Part shown: positions 24,726 to 32,262 of the stretch, in pieces
Layout: every line of letters begins with the position of its first letter
Numbering within the stretch: position 1 is the first letter of the stretch
Source of the DNA: a virus
Reading direction: 5' to 3' (one strand)
DNA: 64,000 nucleotides
Virus record (IMG/VR): IMGVR_UViG_3300010399_000033
Location: 1 to 64,000 of that record
The notes under the pieces: generated by a model
The model's database searches: none
The model's input: only the letters and a program-made list of their open reading frames with translations
Told to the model about the DNA's origin: nothing
Position numbers and translations under genes: made by a program

Positions 24726-25123
24726 TATGGCTGCCATGCCCCATTGTGCATGGCGAGATCGATCGTCCTGCGCAGTGTGCTGCAGTTCTCCCCGAGATGA
24801 TGTTGCCGCATGAAGCGATATCCTGCACGCTCCCCGTCCTGTGCAGGGACCCAATCGAAGGAAATACCGGTTCGGCTTTTTCTGGCGGCCTTTTCCAGCC
24901 AGTCGATCCGTTCAGCATCAGTGAACCGTGCCGGCAAATCGCTTGTCGGCGGCGTGATTAGCTTGCTCAGCGCATCGTGCAGACTTACGGCTTCCTCATG
25001 AGTCATTGGCATTGCAGTGCCCTGATCGCGTGTCGTACACATAAGCTGAACGCCGCCGTCGCTGGTAGACGCTACCACTACCGGGCCGTGATTGGTATGG
25101 ATGATGAACGCGGGCTGGTGCAT
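24725..25123 (-). CDS. Hypothetical protein
   Basis: 132 residues from ATG 25123, supported by GGAGGAAAAAC upstream. The first half looks beta-rich (FIIHTNHGPVVVASTSDGGVQL), the second half helical with ARFTDAERIDWLEKAARKSRTG. That second part resembles a short phage domain with the pattern TD.ERI.WLE. It follows a terminator, so it probably starts a new mini-unit. Confidence 0.6.
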   Translation of the reverse strand: MHQPAFIIHTNHGPVVVASTSDGGVQLMCTTRDQGTAMPMTHEEAVSLHDALSKLITPPTSDLPARFTDAERIDWLEKAARKSRTGISFDWVPAQDGERAGYRFMRQHHLGENCSTLRRTIDLAMHNGAWQP

Positions 25124-25153
25124 ATGTTTTTCCTCCCGTCTAAGGAAAAATAT

Positions 25154-25183
25154 GCGCCTCCCGGACGGAACCGCGGGAGGCGC
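25154..25183 (-). terminator. Rho-independent terminator behind the PspA-like gene
   Basis: 10-bp stem GCGCCTCCCG/CGGGAGGCGC with a 10-base loop; on the minus strand it is followed by ATATTTTTCC. Located 17 bases after the stop of the PspA-like gene. Confidence 0.8.
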
Positions 25184-25199
25184 TGCCAAACCGGAGATA

Positions 25200-25886
25200 T
25201 CACTTCCGACCGAGGATCTCGGCGAGGCGTCCCTGCGCCTTGGCGTCGGAGACGGCGCTGGCCGTCGCGGCGTCGCTGCCGCCGATCTTGTCCATCGCGC
25301 GGGAGAGACGATCATCCGCCACCGCAGCACGTTCGGAGATGCGACCGGCGATATTGTCGACGTCGCCGCCGTCCGACATCAGGTCGCCCATCGCGTCGAT
25401 CGCTGCCGCCGTCTTGGTCTTGGCCTTGGCGGTGGCGTCCTGGGCGCGTAGCGTGCCGAGCTGTCCGTTTCGCCGCTCCTCCTCGGCCTTCACGTTGTCG
25501 ACGGCGGTCTTGAGCTTGTCAACAGTGTCCTGCGCCGCTGCGGCTGCCGTCGTGATGGTCTCCATCTTGCCCTCGATGGTCTGCAGCCGGCGAGTCAGTT
25601 CCAGCGCCGCTGCCTGCTGCTTGGGGTCGCCATTTCCGAGCAGCTTGATATTGCCAACCAGCTCGGCGATCTCCTTCTCCGCCACGGTGACGGCACCGGA
25701 CTTGACCTGGAGGTCGTGACGCGCCGAGGCCAGTGTGTCCTGGAGCTGGTTGCGTCCTTCCGCCAGATCTCGCAGCCGCTGCTCGACGGACGGGATCGAG
25801 GTCTCGTCGATGATGTCATTGAGGAATGCGTGCAGATTGCCGAGAGTGATATTCCGAAGCTTCGAGAAAATGCTGGTCATGTGCAT
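25200..25886 (-). CDS. PspA/Vipp1-like membrane-binding protein
   Basis: 228 residues, the normal length of PspA (about 220). N-terminus SIFSKLRNITLGNLHAFLNDIID is an amphipathic helix plus the first conserved helix; the rest is uninterrupted coiled coil (residues 35-200) and ends QGRLAEILGRK. In bacteria PspA polymers bind stressed inner membranes and stop proton leakage. Only 26 bases separate it from the TPM lipoprotein gene, and a terminator follows, so the two form a unit. No phage role is established. Confidence 0.7.
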   Translation of the reverse strand: MHMTSIFSKLRNITLGNLHAFLNDIIDETSIPSVEQRLRDLAEGRNQLQDTLASARHDLQVKSGAVTVAEKEIAELVGNIKLLGNGDPKQQAAALELTRRLQTIEGKMETITTAAAAAQDTVDKLKTAVDNVKAEEERRNGQLGTLRAQDATAKAKTKTAAAIDAMGDLMSDGGDVDNIAGRISERAAVADDRLSRAMDKIGGSDAATASAVSDAKAQGRLAEILGRK

Positions 25887-25912
25887 TTGTCCTTGTGTGT
25901 GTGTTTCTGGGC

Positions 25913-27319
25913 TCAGTCCGATGACGAAGAACTTCCGCCGCTGTCCGATGACGACGAGCCTGAGTCATAGCTGCCGCCGCTATCGGACGACGAGCTTGAG
26001 CTGAAGCTTCCGCCGGAGTCATCAGACGACGAGGAAGACGAGAACGACCCGCCGTCATCGTCATTTGAACGTGAGGGTCGTGATGACTCGCGCTCCTCGC
26101 GAGGAGGTGCGCGATACGAGTTGCTGCGGTCATCGTCGCGCCATGACCGTGACTCGCGCTCGACGATGACCGGTGTCTCGACGAACACAACACTTGGGGA
26201 TGCCGCTGGAGTCTCTGCAGCTCTTTGATAGTCCGAGTGCTGCGATCGCGCCCGGCTTTGAGCAACATGGACGTGATTGCGGTGATGTGTCTTGCGTTCC
26301 TCCCGATGATGGGGCTTTGTCTGCTCGGGCTCCTTATCCTCGAGGAATTTTCCCGCATTGATCTCGGCCGCCAGACGCCGCGCGGGTGTGATATAGCGGA
26401 TCAGGATGGAGGAATAGCGCTGCTCGTTGCGTTGATAGCTTCCGACAGACAGACCATCCGCATTCGGATCAGGACCGCTGATGTGGTCGAATCCCATGAA
26501 TGCCGACATCGCGGCGTTGGCGTGACGGTGAAAATCCGCCAGCTTGCGATTGGCATCCTGCCGGCGTTCCGGATCAGCGTTGTTGACCTTCGCCTGAAGG
26601 ACGGGGCCAAGCGTCTCATCGCTGATTTCCAGAAGGCCGCTCACGACCTCGGAGCGAACTCGTCGCGCATCGGCCTGCGCGGACCGTGTGTTGCGGCGAT
26701 CCTCCCGCATTCTGCTCGTGACGGCGAGAAGACCGAACACCGACCCCGCGAGCGCACCTCCGATTGTCAGCCACATCAGCCACTTCCATAGCCCGGAGTG
26801 GTCTGCGGCCTGATTGATAATGGTGGTGCCCGTCGGACGCTGCAGGAATAGTGTGCTCATGTCCCCGAGTGTGGCGATGAGAGCGGGACCAATACGGTTG
26901 CTCTCACCCGCCTTGTGTGCAGTCACGGCCGGCACGAACTTGTCGCGGATGATGTCCTGCCACTTGCCGGACAGTTTGGGCTGGCTGGAGACGCCGTAGT
27001 AGAAGCCAATATCAGGCTTCTGGCCCGGCGCGTAGAACAGCATGATCATGCTGCTGCGCAGCCCGCCGCTACTGTTGTGCCAGTCGGCGCAAAACGCCAC
27101 GAAGCTGTCCTTCAGAGCGTCCAGGTTCGGCGAGCCGTGCAGTCCGTTGAAGACTCGGACACGCACGTCAGCGCTCGCCGCATTTCCGAATGCCCGCGCC
27201 GCGTTCTCGACGCCACCCATGTTCGGCAAGCCCACCTCGTCGACCACCGGATTATCGCAGCCTGCCATGGCGCCTGTGGACAGGGCCGCGGCGATTGCCA
27301 CTATCATCATCCTGCGCAT
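25913..27319 (-). CDS. Lipoprotein with TPM-like domain and Ser/Asp/Gly tail
   Basis: 468 residues from ATG 27319 (GGGAGC seven bases upstream). Residues 1-20 form a lipoprotein signal with lipobox GAMAGC. A domain of about 140 residues (DIGFYYGVSSQPKLSG, RDKFVPAVTAHKAGE) resembles the TPM (YgcG/Psb32) fold, followed by a membrane helix (WLMWLTIGGALAGSVFGLLAV), a helical cytoplasmic part and a low-complexity tail of SSSSDS/GGS repeats. TPM proteins with such tails belong to membrane-stress systems. It pairs with the PspA-like gene downstream. Confidence 0.65.
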   Translation of the reverse strand: MRRMMIVAIAAALSTGAMAGCDNPVVDEVGLPNMGGVENAARAFGNAASADVRVRVFNGLHGSPNLDALKDSFVAFCADWHNSSGGLRSSMIMLFYAPGQKPDIGFYYGVSSQPKLSGKWQDIIRDKFVPAVTAHKAGESNRIGPALIATLGDMSTLFLQRPTGTTIINQAADHSGLWKWLMWLTIGGALAGSVFGLLAVTSRMREDRRNTRSAQADARRVRSEVVSGLLEISDETLGPVLQAKVNNADPERRQDANRKLADFHRHANAAMSAFMGFDHISGPDPNADGLSVGSYQRNEQRYSSILIRYITPARRLAAEINAGKFLEDKEPEQTKPHHREERKTHHRNHVHVAQSRARSQHSDYQRAAETPAASPSVVFVETPVIVERESRSWRDDDRSNSYRAPPREERESSRPSRSNDDDGGSFSSSSSSDDSGGSFSSSSSSDSGGSYDSGSSSSDSGGSSSSSD

Positions 27320-27320
27320 G

Positions 27321-28355
27321 TCAGCTCCCATATTTCGACCGTGGCGGCATGAAACTCGCCTCGATCTGGTCCCATCTCTCCTCGACAACCTTATGCATAT
27401 GCGCGATAGCTCCTTTCCAGTCTCCGGAGCCCTCGCGGATCATTTTGCGAAATGCGGTGTCGTTCAGGTTCCCCATCGCATCGCCGATCCCGCCAGTCGA
27501 CTTGAGCCAATCCAGACAGCTACTAACGTCATCCATACCCCATGCGAACAGGATAGGGAATCCCACCTGCCGGAATGGCAAGCCGACCTTGTTCTTGTCG
27601 GTCATCGCCAGCACATTGATGCCAACAGGACGTTTGATCTTGTTGACCTCTCTGTAGATCTTCCCGGTCTGCGCCAGCCAGACGATTTGGCTGGCGTAGA
27701 AGTCGAGTGCGCGACCGCCGCTGCGTGTCGACTTGCGGCCGAACCGTGCATTGATCTTGTCCCGCTCCTGCGACACGATCATCAACGTGATGCCGGCGCG
27801 TTCCATTGGGTCGTTCAGGTCGGTGAACAGCTTGGACATCAGTTTTGCGCGTTCCATGGCGTAGGAGCCTTGGTCGAGCGATCGCTTCATAGCAGCACGG
27901 CTGGTCAGGGCGTCGAGTGAATCGACAATGAACAGCTCGCCGCCATTCTCGACGTACCTGATCCGGTAGTCCAGCTCCTCATACAGATCCTCGACGGTGC
28001 GCATGGGTGGCGCGTCCTGCCGGCCGAAGTCAATGCTGTCCACTGGCGCCCCGATTGCGCGTGCGTAGCTCATGAGGAATGCGCGCTCGGTCTCGCGGTA
28101 GCGGATCTTGCGGCGTGGATACTTGATTTTGTAGTTGGTTGCAGTTTCCGTGACCAACAACGTTTTTCCTGAGCTACGATCGCCGATGATGTTGATCGTC
28201 CTCCCATCCGCCCATCCGCCCCCTAGCGCGAGGTCGAGCATTTTCGATCCTGATGGGATGAATCCGATCTCGTCGGACGGCGGTCGGAAATAGGCACCTC
28301 CCGCATGCCGCGCTCGACCGACGGTGCGTGTCCGGAGTGGAACGCGCTCAGGCAT
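27321..28355 (-). CDS. uvsX: UvsX/RecA-like recombinase
   Basis: 344 residues from ATG 28355. Walker A is GDRSSGKTLL, followed by a YRETERAF region that holds the catalytic Glu, and Walker B ELFIVDSLDAL. A SQERDKINARFG loop corresponds to L2. These fit the RecA/UvsX core. It pairs and exchanges strands during recombination-dependent replication, with the UvsY-like and gp32-like proteins encoded upstream. Slightly shorter than T4 UvsX (391). Confidence 0.85.
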   Translation of the reverse strand: MPERVPLRTRTVGRARHAGGAYFRPPSDEIGFIPSGSKMLDLALGGGWADGRTINIIGDRSSGKTLLVTETATNYKIKYPRRKIRYRETERAFLMSYARAIGAPVDSIDFGRQDAPPMRTVEDLYEELDYRIRYVENGGELFIVDSLDALTSRAAMKRSLDQGSYAMERAKLMSKLFTDLNDPMERAGITLMIVSQERDKINARFGRKSTRSGGRALDFYASQIVWLAQTGKIYREVNKIKRPVGINVLAMTDKNKVGLPFRQVGFPILFAWGMDDVSSCLDWLKSTGGIGDAMGNLNDTAFRKMIREGSGDWKGAIAHMHKVVEERWDQIEASFMPPRSKYGS

Positions 28356-28448
28356 CGTGTGGGTTCCTTCCTGCGGCGCGGAAACGAGGCACCGGTGAGT
28401 GTTGGGGACGTCCGCCGTATCCGCGCAGCGGATCGAGGGCCCGACGCA

Positions 28449-28474
28449 CCAGCGGCGCCCGGAGGCGCCGCTGG
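28449..28474 (-). terminator. GC-rich hairpin between gp32-like and uvsX genes
   Basis: 11-bp perfect stem CCAGCGGCGCC/GGCGCCGCTGG. Read leftward its loop is UCCG closed by C-G, an extra-stable UNCG tetraloop. No T tract follows, so it may be an attenuator or mRNA-protecting structure rather than a full terminator. Confidence 0.6.
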
Positions 28475-28504
28475 GCATATGGTATCACAGTCCGGAAATA
28501 CCGC

Positions 28505-29731
28505 TCACTTGTTGTACCGGCTGTCGCCCCCACCTCGGGGGGACTGCCGGCGAGGCGCGACTGCTGCACGCGTTTGTGTCGGGCGTGCTTGCGGGCGCGG
28601 TGCGGCGCGGGTGACCTCATCGGCGCGGACCGTCCGTGTGGCGGTCGAGCGCGGCTGCTGACGCCGCGGTGCGCGGACTTCGGGCTCCGGGGCGGGCTCC
28701 TCCTCCTCGACGACCTCTTCCTCCTCGACGTATTCCTCCTCGCCTTCCGGCTGCTCCTCGCCCTCGTCCGATTCGGTGGCGTCGTAGTACTCGCCGTCTT
28801 CCTCGCTGCCGGACTCGTCGTCGACCGCGACTACCTCGCCTTCTGGCTGCTCCTCGTCAACGGCTTCCGGCTCCTCCTCGCCGTTTGAAGCGTCGTCCAG
28901 CTCGGGGTCAGCCTCCTCGACTTCGCCGTAGAGGATCTTGCGCAGGTGCTCGGGTTCGTAAAGGTTGAGCACAGACGAGATCGGATTTTCCGTGATGAAC
29001 GCAAGCACCTCGGCGACGTTCTTCGGATTAGGCAGGATCGGTGACGTCCGGCGATCAAAGCGGAAGGCACTGTACCGCGTATTGACGCGCTGGCCGGTGC
29101 GGGTGAACGTCAGATCGTATCCCTCGTCGGGGTGATCCACGAACAACAGCTCCCCAGTCACCGGGTCGACGGTGAGTGTGGCGATTTCGGTGTCCTGCTG
29201 ACCCGACATCGGCCACAACTGCGGCGTCAGCTTTTCCTCGCCCTTGCGGTCCAGGATCCAGCAGACGAACCGCTCCTTGGGAGCATAGCGCTTCGCCGCA
29301 TCGTCGTCGCCGGACTGTCGTGCCGCCTGGTGCTCCTCGCACGCCGCGCAGGCCTTGCCGAACATCTTGCGCATGCAGACGTAGGTGCCCTCGTCCGGGC
29401 CGATATAGCTGTGCATGAACACAGAGTACGAATAGTGCTCGGGATTGGCCCATGTAGGCGGCAGGATGCGAACGTGATTGTTTCCGACAGCCGGCTTGTA
29501 GACAGGGAATTGCGACTTGAACGGGCTGTCATAATTTCCACGACCTTGTCGCGGCTCGGCCGCCTTGCGCATCTGCTCCTCGCTGCGCGGCCGGTAGACG
29601 AAGCCGCCGGAGGGGCGTCGTGCCGGTGCTGGCGCACGTGTGGGCGCAGCGGCTGGTGCGGGACGCCGCCCAGACGGCGGTGCGGGTCCGCGCGTCCCCC
29701 CTCCTGTCGTGTTACGGGGCCTCATTGCCAT
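28505..29731 (-). CDS. Single-stranded DNA-binding protein (gp32-like)
   Basis: 408 residues, with GGAGAG before the ATG. After a Pro/Ala-rich N-terminus comes a core with PVYKPAVGNNHVRILPP and CMRKMFGKACAACE, giving three Cys for a zinc site as in T4 gp32. Then follows a long acidic region (residues about 280-355, mostly Glu/Asp) and finally a basic Arg/Pro tail. Acidic C-termini on gp32-type proteins dock replication partners. Its place before uvsX fits; the added basic tail is unusual. Confidence 0.75.
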   Translation of the reverse strand: MAMRPRNTTGGGTRGPAPPSGRRPAPAAAPTRAPAPARRPSGGFVYRPRSEEQMRKAAEPRQGRGNYDSPFKSQFPVYKPAVGNNHVRILPPTWANPEHYSYSVFMHSYIGPDEGTYVCMRKMFGKACAACEEHQAARQSGDDDAAKRYAPKERFVCWILDRKGEEKLTPQLWPMSGQQDTEIATLTVDPVTGELLFVDHPDEGYDLTFTRTGQRVNTRYSAFRFDRRTSPILPNPKNVAEVLAFITENPISSVLNLYEPEHLRKILYGEVEEADPELDDASNGEEEPEAVDEEQPEGEVVAVDDESGSEEDGEYYDATESDEGEEQPEGEEEYVEEEEVVEEEEPAPEPEVRAPRRQQPRSTATRTVRADEVTRAAPRPQARPTQTRAAVAPRRQSPRGGGDSRYNK

Positions 29732-29909
29732 GCGGTCTCTCCTTTGTTAGCTCTATGACGCTTTTGGTGAACTGGAGCTTGCGGTCGAAGTAAGCCTTGA
29801 ACACGGCATCGGCTATGAAGTTCAGGATGAAATGCGAACTCACGATGCCGAAAAGCAAAGCCAGAATAAAGATCCCCAGGCCCGTGGGGCCTTGCATGAG
29901 ATCCGTCAT
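29712..29909 (-). CDS. Small membrane protein
   Basis: 65 residues. One strong transmembrane helix (GLGIFILALLFGIVSSHFIL) and a charged C-terminus (KERPHGNEAP). Starts in ATGA with the upstream stop and overlaps the gp32-like start by 20 bases. Unknown role. Confidence 0.6.
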   Translation of the reverse strand: MTDLMQGPTGLGIFILALLFGIVSSHFILNFIADAVFKAYFDRKLQFTKSVIELTKERPHGNEAP

Positions 29910-30469
29910 TCGCGACGCCTCCGCTCCTCAGCGTGCCGCGCCTTGATGTCGTCCGCGCGATGGCGCGTCATGTCGCGCCAAGAATCCTTGGCTTCGATAT
30001 CGCTGTAGTAGTTGGCGAGCCACAGCTGGACGAGTTCGCGAAGCATGTAGCTGCGCTGCCCGAATGACTCCTTGAGCGCCGCTAAAGTCCCGTAGGCCTC
30101 ATTGCGAATCTGTAGCTTGTCACGCAGAGCGATCACCGACGGATGCATGCGGACCCGGTTGGCGATGGCATTTTCGGTGGGCTTCTTCTCACCCTCATCG
30201 AGTGGCTCGTTGCGGATCTCGGCATCGACCCGAGCCTCGATGTCCTTGAGATCCTGGCTTGCCTGGTCGCGCAAAGACTGCGCGCGGGTGAGTTCCTTGC
30301 TGACCTTGTAGAACAGCACCGGCTGCTCGCGGCAGCAAGCTTCGAGTGTGTTCTCGTCGATCGACAGGAGGTCCTCCAGTTCCTCAATCCGGATACCGAT
30401 CGGCTCCGATGCGGAAGACGAGCGCTGACCTGTTGGCGCGCGCGTGGTGGGGCGATTGGGCGTCGGCAT
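29906..30469 (-). CDS. UvsY-like recombination mediator candidate
   Basis: 187 residues from ATG 30469 (GAGGAG upstream). Pattern LSIDENTLEACCREQPVLFYKV, then EARVDAEIRNEP, KPTENAIANRV and a C-terminal RSYMLRELVQLWLANYYSD; the core is helical. This matches a widespread phage family of replication-operon proteins annotated as UvsY-like mediators that load the recombinase on gp32-coated DNA. Gene order with gp32-like and uvsX genes downstream supports it. Confidence 0.6.
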   Translation of the reverse strand: MPTPNRPTTRAPTGQRSSSASEPIGIRIEELEDLLSIDENTLEACCREQPVLFYKVSKELTRAQSLRDQASQDLKDIEARVDAEIRNEPLDEGEKKPTENAIANRVRMHPSVIALRDKLQIRNEAYGTLAALKESFGQRSYMLRELVQLWLANYYSDIEAKDSWRDMTRHRADDIKARHAEERRRRE

Positions 30470-30471
30470 TC

Positions 30472-30503
30472 TGTGCTCCTCTGATACTGTAAACATATCA
30501 GAG
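30472..30503 (-). promoter_or_regulatory. Hairpin over the ribosome site of the UvsY-like gene
   Basis: On the minus strand CTCTGAT, 11 bases, ATCAGAG, followed at once by GAG to form the GAGGAG ribosome site. The left arm contains the TGA stop of the upstream gene. A ribosome ending there would open the stem, so this looks like a translational-coupling switch. Confidence 0.5.
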
Positions 30504-30959
30504 CTTGACACCGAAAGCGGCGGCTATCTCCAACACCGCCTCGAACTCCATGCGGCGCACATCGATCGCTGTGGGCTTGGTGCGCTGTGCATGCGCGTTC
30601 TCGATCCGAGCACACGATGAGCTGAACTTCTGACGTGCGCGGTTCAGGTAAGTGTCGCGCTGCATTTCCTCGACGATTTGCTTGTCGGTGAGCGCTTTGA
30701 TACGGGCACGGATGTCGTCGAGTGTGATCTGTGTGGATGGTCCGTCGAATACCGCGGCCGGCTTGACGTCATCCGCAGCTCCTGATGGTTTGAATGGCGG
30801 CGGCGGGGTGACGCGGACCTCCGTCCAGTTCAGAATACCTGCACCAGCGCTGCGCCCCGCCTTTCGGCAGTTCGGACAAATCGATGGCGGAGAGTTGCGG
30901 TCATCAGTCTTCGCATAGCTGTGGCGACACACACCGCATGTTGCTTTCCATCTGGCCAT
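30498..30959 (-). CDS. Zinc-ribbon protein in the replication operon
   Basis: 153 residues from ATG 30959. N-terminal WKATCGVCRHSY...ICPNCRKAG forms a four-Cys zinc ribbon, then a Pro-rich linker, then a helical C-terminal half (residues 75-150). Could be an accessory replication factor. No family recognised. Confidence 0.6.
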   Translation of the reverse strand: MARWKATCGVCRHSYAKTDDRNSPPSICPNCRKAGRSAGAGILNWTEVRVTPPPPFKPSGAADDVKPAAVFDGPSTQITLDDIRARIKALTDKQIVEEMQRDTYLNRARQKFSSSCARIENAHAQRTKPTAIDVRRMEFEAVLEIAAAFGVKL

Positions 30960-31327
30960 CACGCGCGCTCCGGAACCGGCATCCAGCGCTTGGCGTTGTC
31001 GAGATCCTTCTGTTGGTAGCTGTCGTCGAGGGTCACCCAACAGAACCCAGTGGTTTCCGTCCCGTCCAGTGTGTCGTAGGATCTTCCATTCTCCCAGCGG
31101 GCCTGCACCCACCCCTCAGCCAGCTCGATCAGCACATCGTTGCCGTCGAATGGCGCACCCGGTGGAAGGACGATCGATCCCTTCTCATCGTGGCTATACA
31201 TGACCGGCCGCGGATTACGATTAGGACCAAGACCCGCCTGAAGTGCCGATCGCAAATCGCAAATCAGCAACAGCCCGGTCCCATCATCGCGCTCAGCGAG
31301 CTTTTCTACGACCTTTTCCCAGTTCAT
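30959..31327 (-). CDS. Hypothetical protein
   Basis: 122 residues from ATG 31327 (ATGA with clamp-loader stop). N-terminal helical part with GLLLICDLRSALQAG, then a beta-rich acidic half (GSIVLPPGAPFDGNDVLIEL, CWVTLDDSYQQ). No family recognised. Confidence 0.55.
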   Translation of the reverse strand: MNWEKVVEKLAERDDGTGLLLICDLRSALQAGLGPNRNPRPVMYSHDEKGSIVLPPGAPFDGNDVLIELAEGWVQARWENGRSYDTLDGTETTGFCWVTLDDSYQQKDLDNAKRWMPVPERA

Positions 31328-32262
31328 TGTCCCCCTCCTGCGAACAGCACCTGGCCGATGGACCGGATCAGCGGCGCCTTGCCGTCCGACCGGTTGTACG
31401 GCTGCGAGAACGCCTCCAGGAGGCTCAGGAAGTAGCACGCCTGTTGATCGCCGTTGGCACCCATCGCCGCTTTCGCCATATAGCGCGTGACGATGATGCG
31501 TGTCGACTCGGGATCCTCGTCGATCTCCGCGACCAGCGACATTGCGCGCTTCCACCCGCCGCGGCCGTTGTCGGCGAGCATCTGGCACAGTTTCCGTACC
31601 GTGTCACTGCCCTGCGCGCTGGTGAGCAGCTCGGATGCCTCCTCGCGCGTGGTCGCCTTCGCGCAGGTGGCAAGGAACGACAGCGCCTGCCGCGGTGAGC
31701 CAGCGGACTCGTCCGCGATCATGCTGGCGACACCTTCGGGCAGATTGATGCCCTCAAAGCCGGCGATGTCCTCGACTAGCTGGCAGAGCATGTCGACATC
31801 AAGCTCGCGCAGCGTGAGCTGGACCGAGCGCGTCATGATGGTGCGCGGGATCTTGCCGATCTCGGTGGTGCAGAAGAACCAATAGACGTGTGCCGGCGGT
31901 TCCTCCACGATCTTGAGCAGCGCCTCCCATGCCGGAGTCGACAGCCGTTGTGCCTCGTCGAGAATGTAGACCAGGACTTCCGAGTCGAGCGGCTTGTACT
32001 GCGCCATGCTGATCAGCTCACGCATGGACTCGACGCCGCTGTAAACCGCAGCTGCCACCTCGACGATGGCGGACGGTTCCGCACCGAGCTGCTTCGCCGC
32101 AATGCGTGCCAGCGTGGTCTTGCCGGTGCCTGACGGGCCTGCCAGCACGTAGGAGTGCGAACTGTCGTCCTCGATCATCCCCTGCAGCGCGCGGACGATG
32201 TCCTCATGTCCGTAAACTTCAGTATATTCGCTCGGCCGGTATTTGTCATGCAACGCGCTCAA
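31324..32262 (-). CDS. Sliding-clamp loader large subunit (T4 gp44-like), TTG start
   Basis: 312 residues. The start is TTG at 32262, overlapping the polymerase stop in TTGA, with GAGGAG eight bases upstream; no ATG precedes LHDKYRPSEY, the conserved beginning of the family. Walker A is GPSGTGKTTLA, Walker B is LVYILDEAQRL, and sensor/arginine-finger region reads IPRTIMTRS (in place of SRC). The C-terminal helical collar is present. It loads the DnaN-like clamp at 35345-36406. No separate small subunit is seen. Confidence 0.85.
   Translation of the reverse strand: MSALHDKYRPSEYTEVYGHEDIVRALQGMIEDDSSHSYVLAGPSGTGKTTLARIAAKQLGAEPSAIVEVAAAVYSGVESMRELISMAQYKPLDSEVLVYILDEAQRLSTPAWEALLKIVEEPPAHVYWFFCTTEIGKIPRTIMTRSVQLTLRELDVDMLCQLVEDIAGFEGINLPEGVASMIADESAGSPRQALSFLATCAKATTREEASELLTSAQGSDTVRKLCQMLADNGRGGWKRAMSLVAEIDEDPESTRIIVTRYMAKAAMGANGDQQACYFLSLLEAFSQPYNRSDGKAPLIRSIGQVLFAGGGQ

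Noticed and set aside
25921-26120. Tandem DNA repeats
   Set aside because: Low-complexity codons for the Ser/Asp/Gly tail of the TPM lipoprotein, not an independent repeat element.
27042-27920. 292-codon plus-strand frame
   Set aside because: Antisense to uvsX and the TPM lipoprotein, both with clear motifs.
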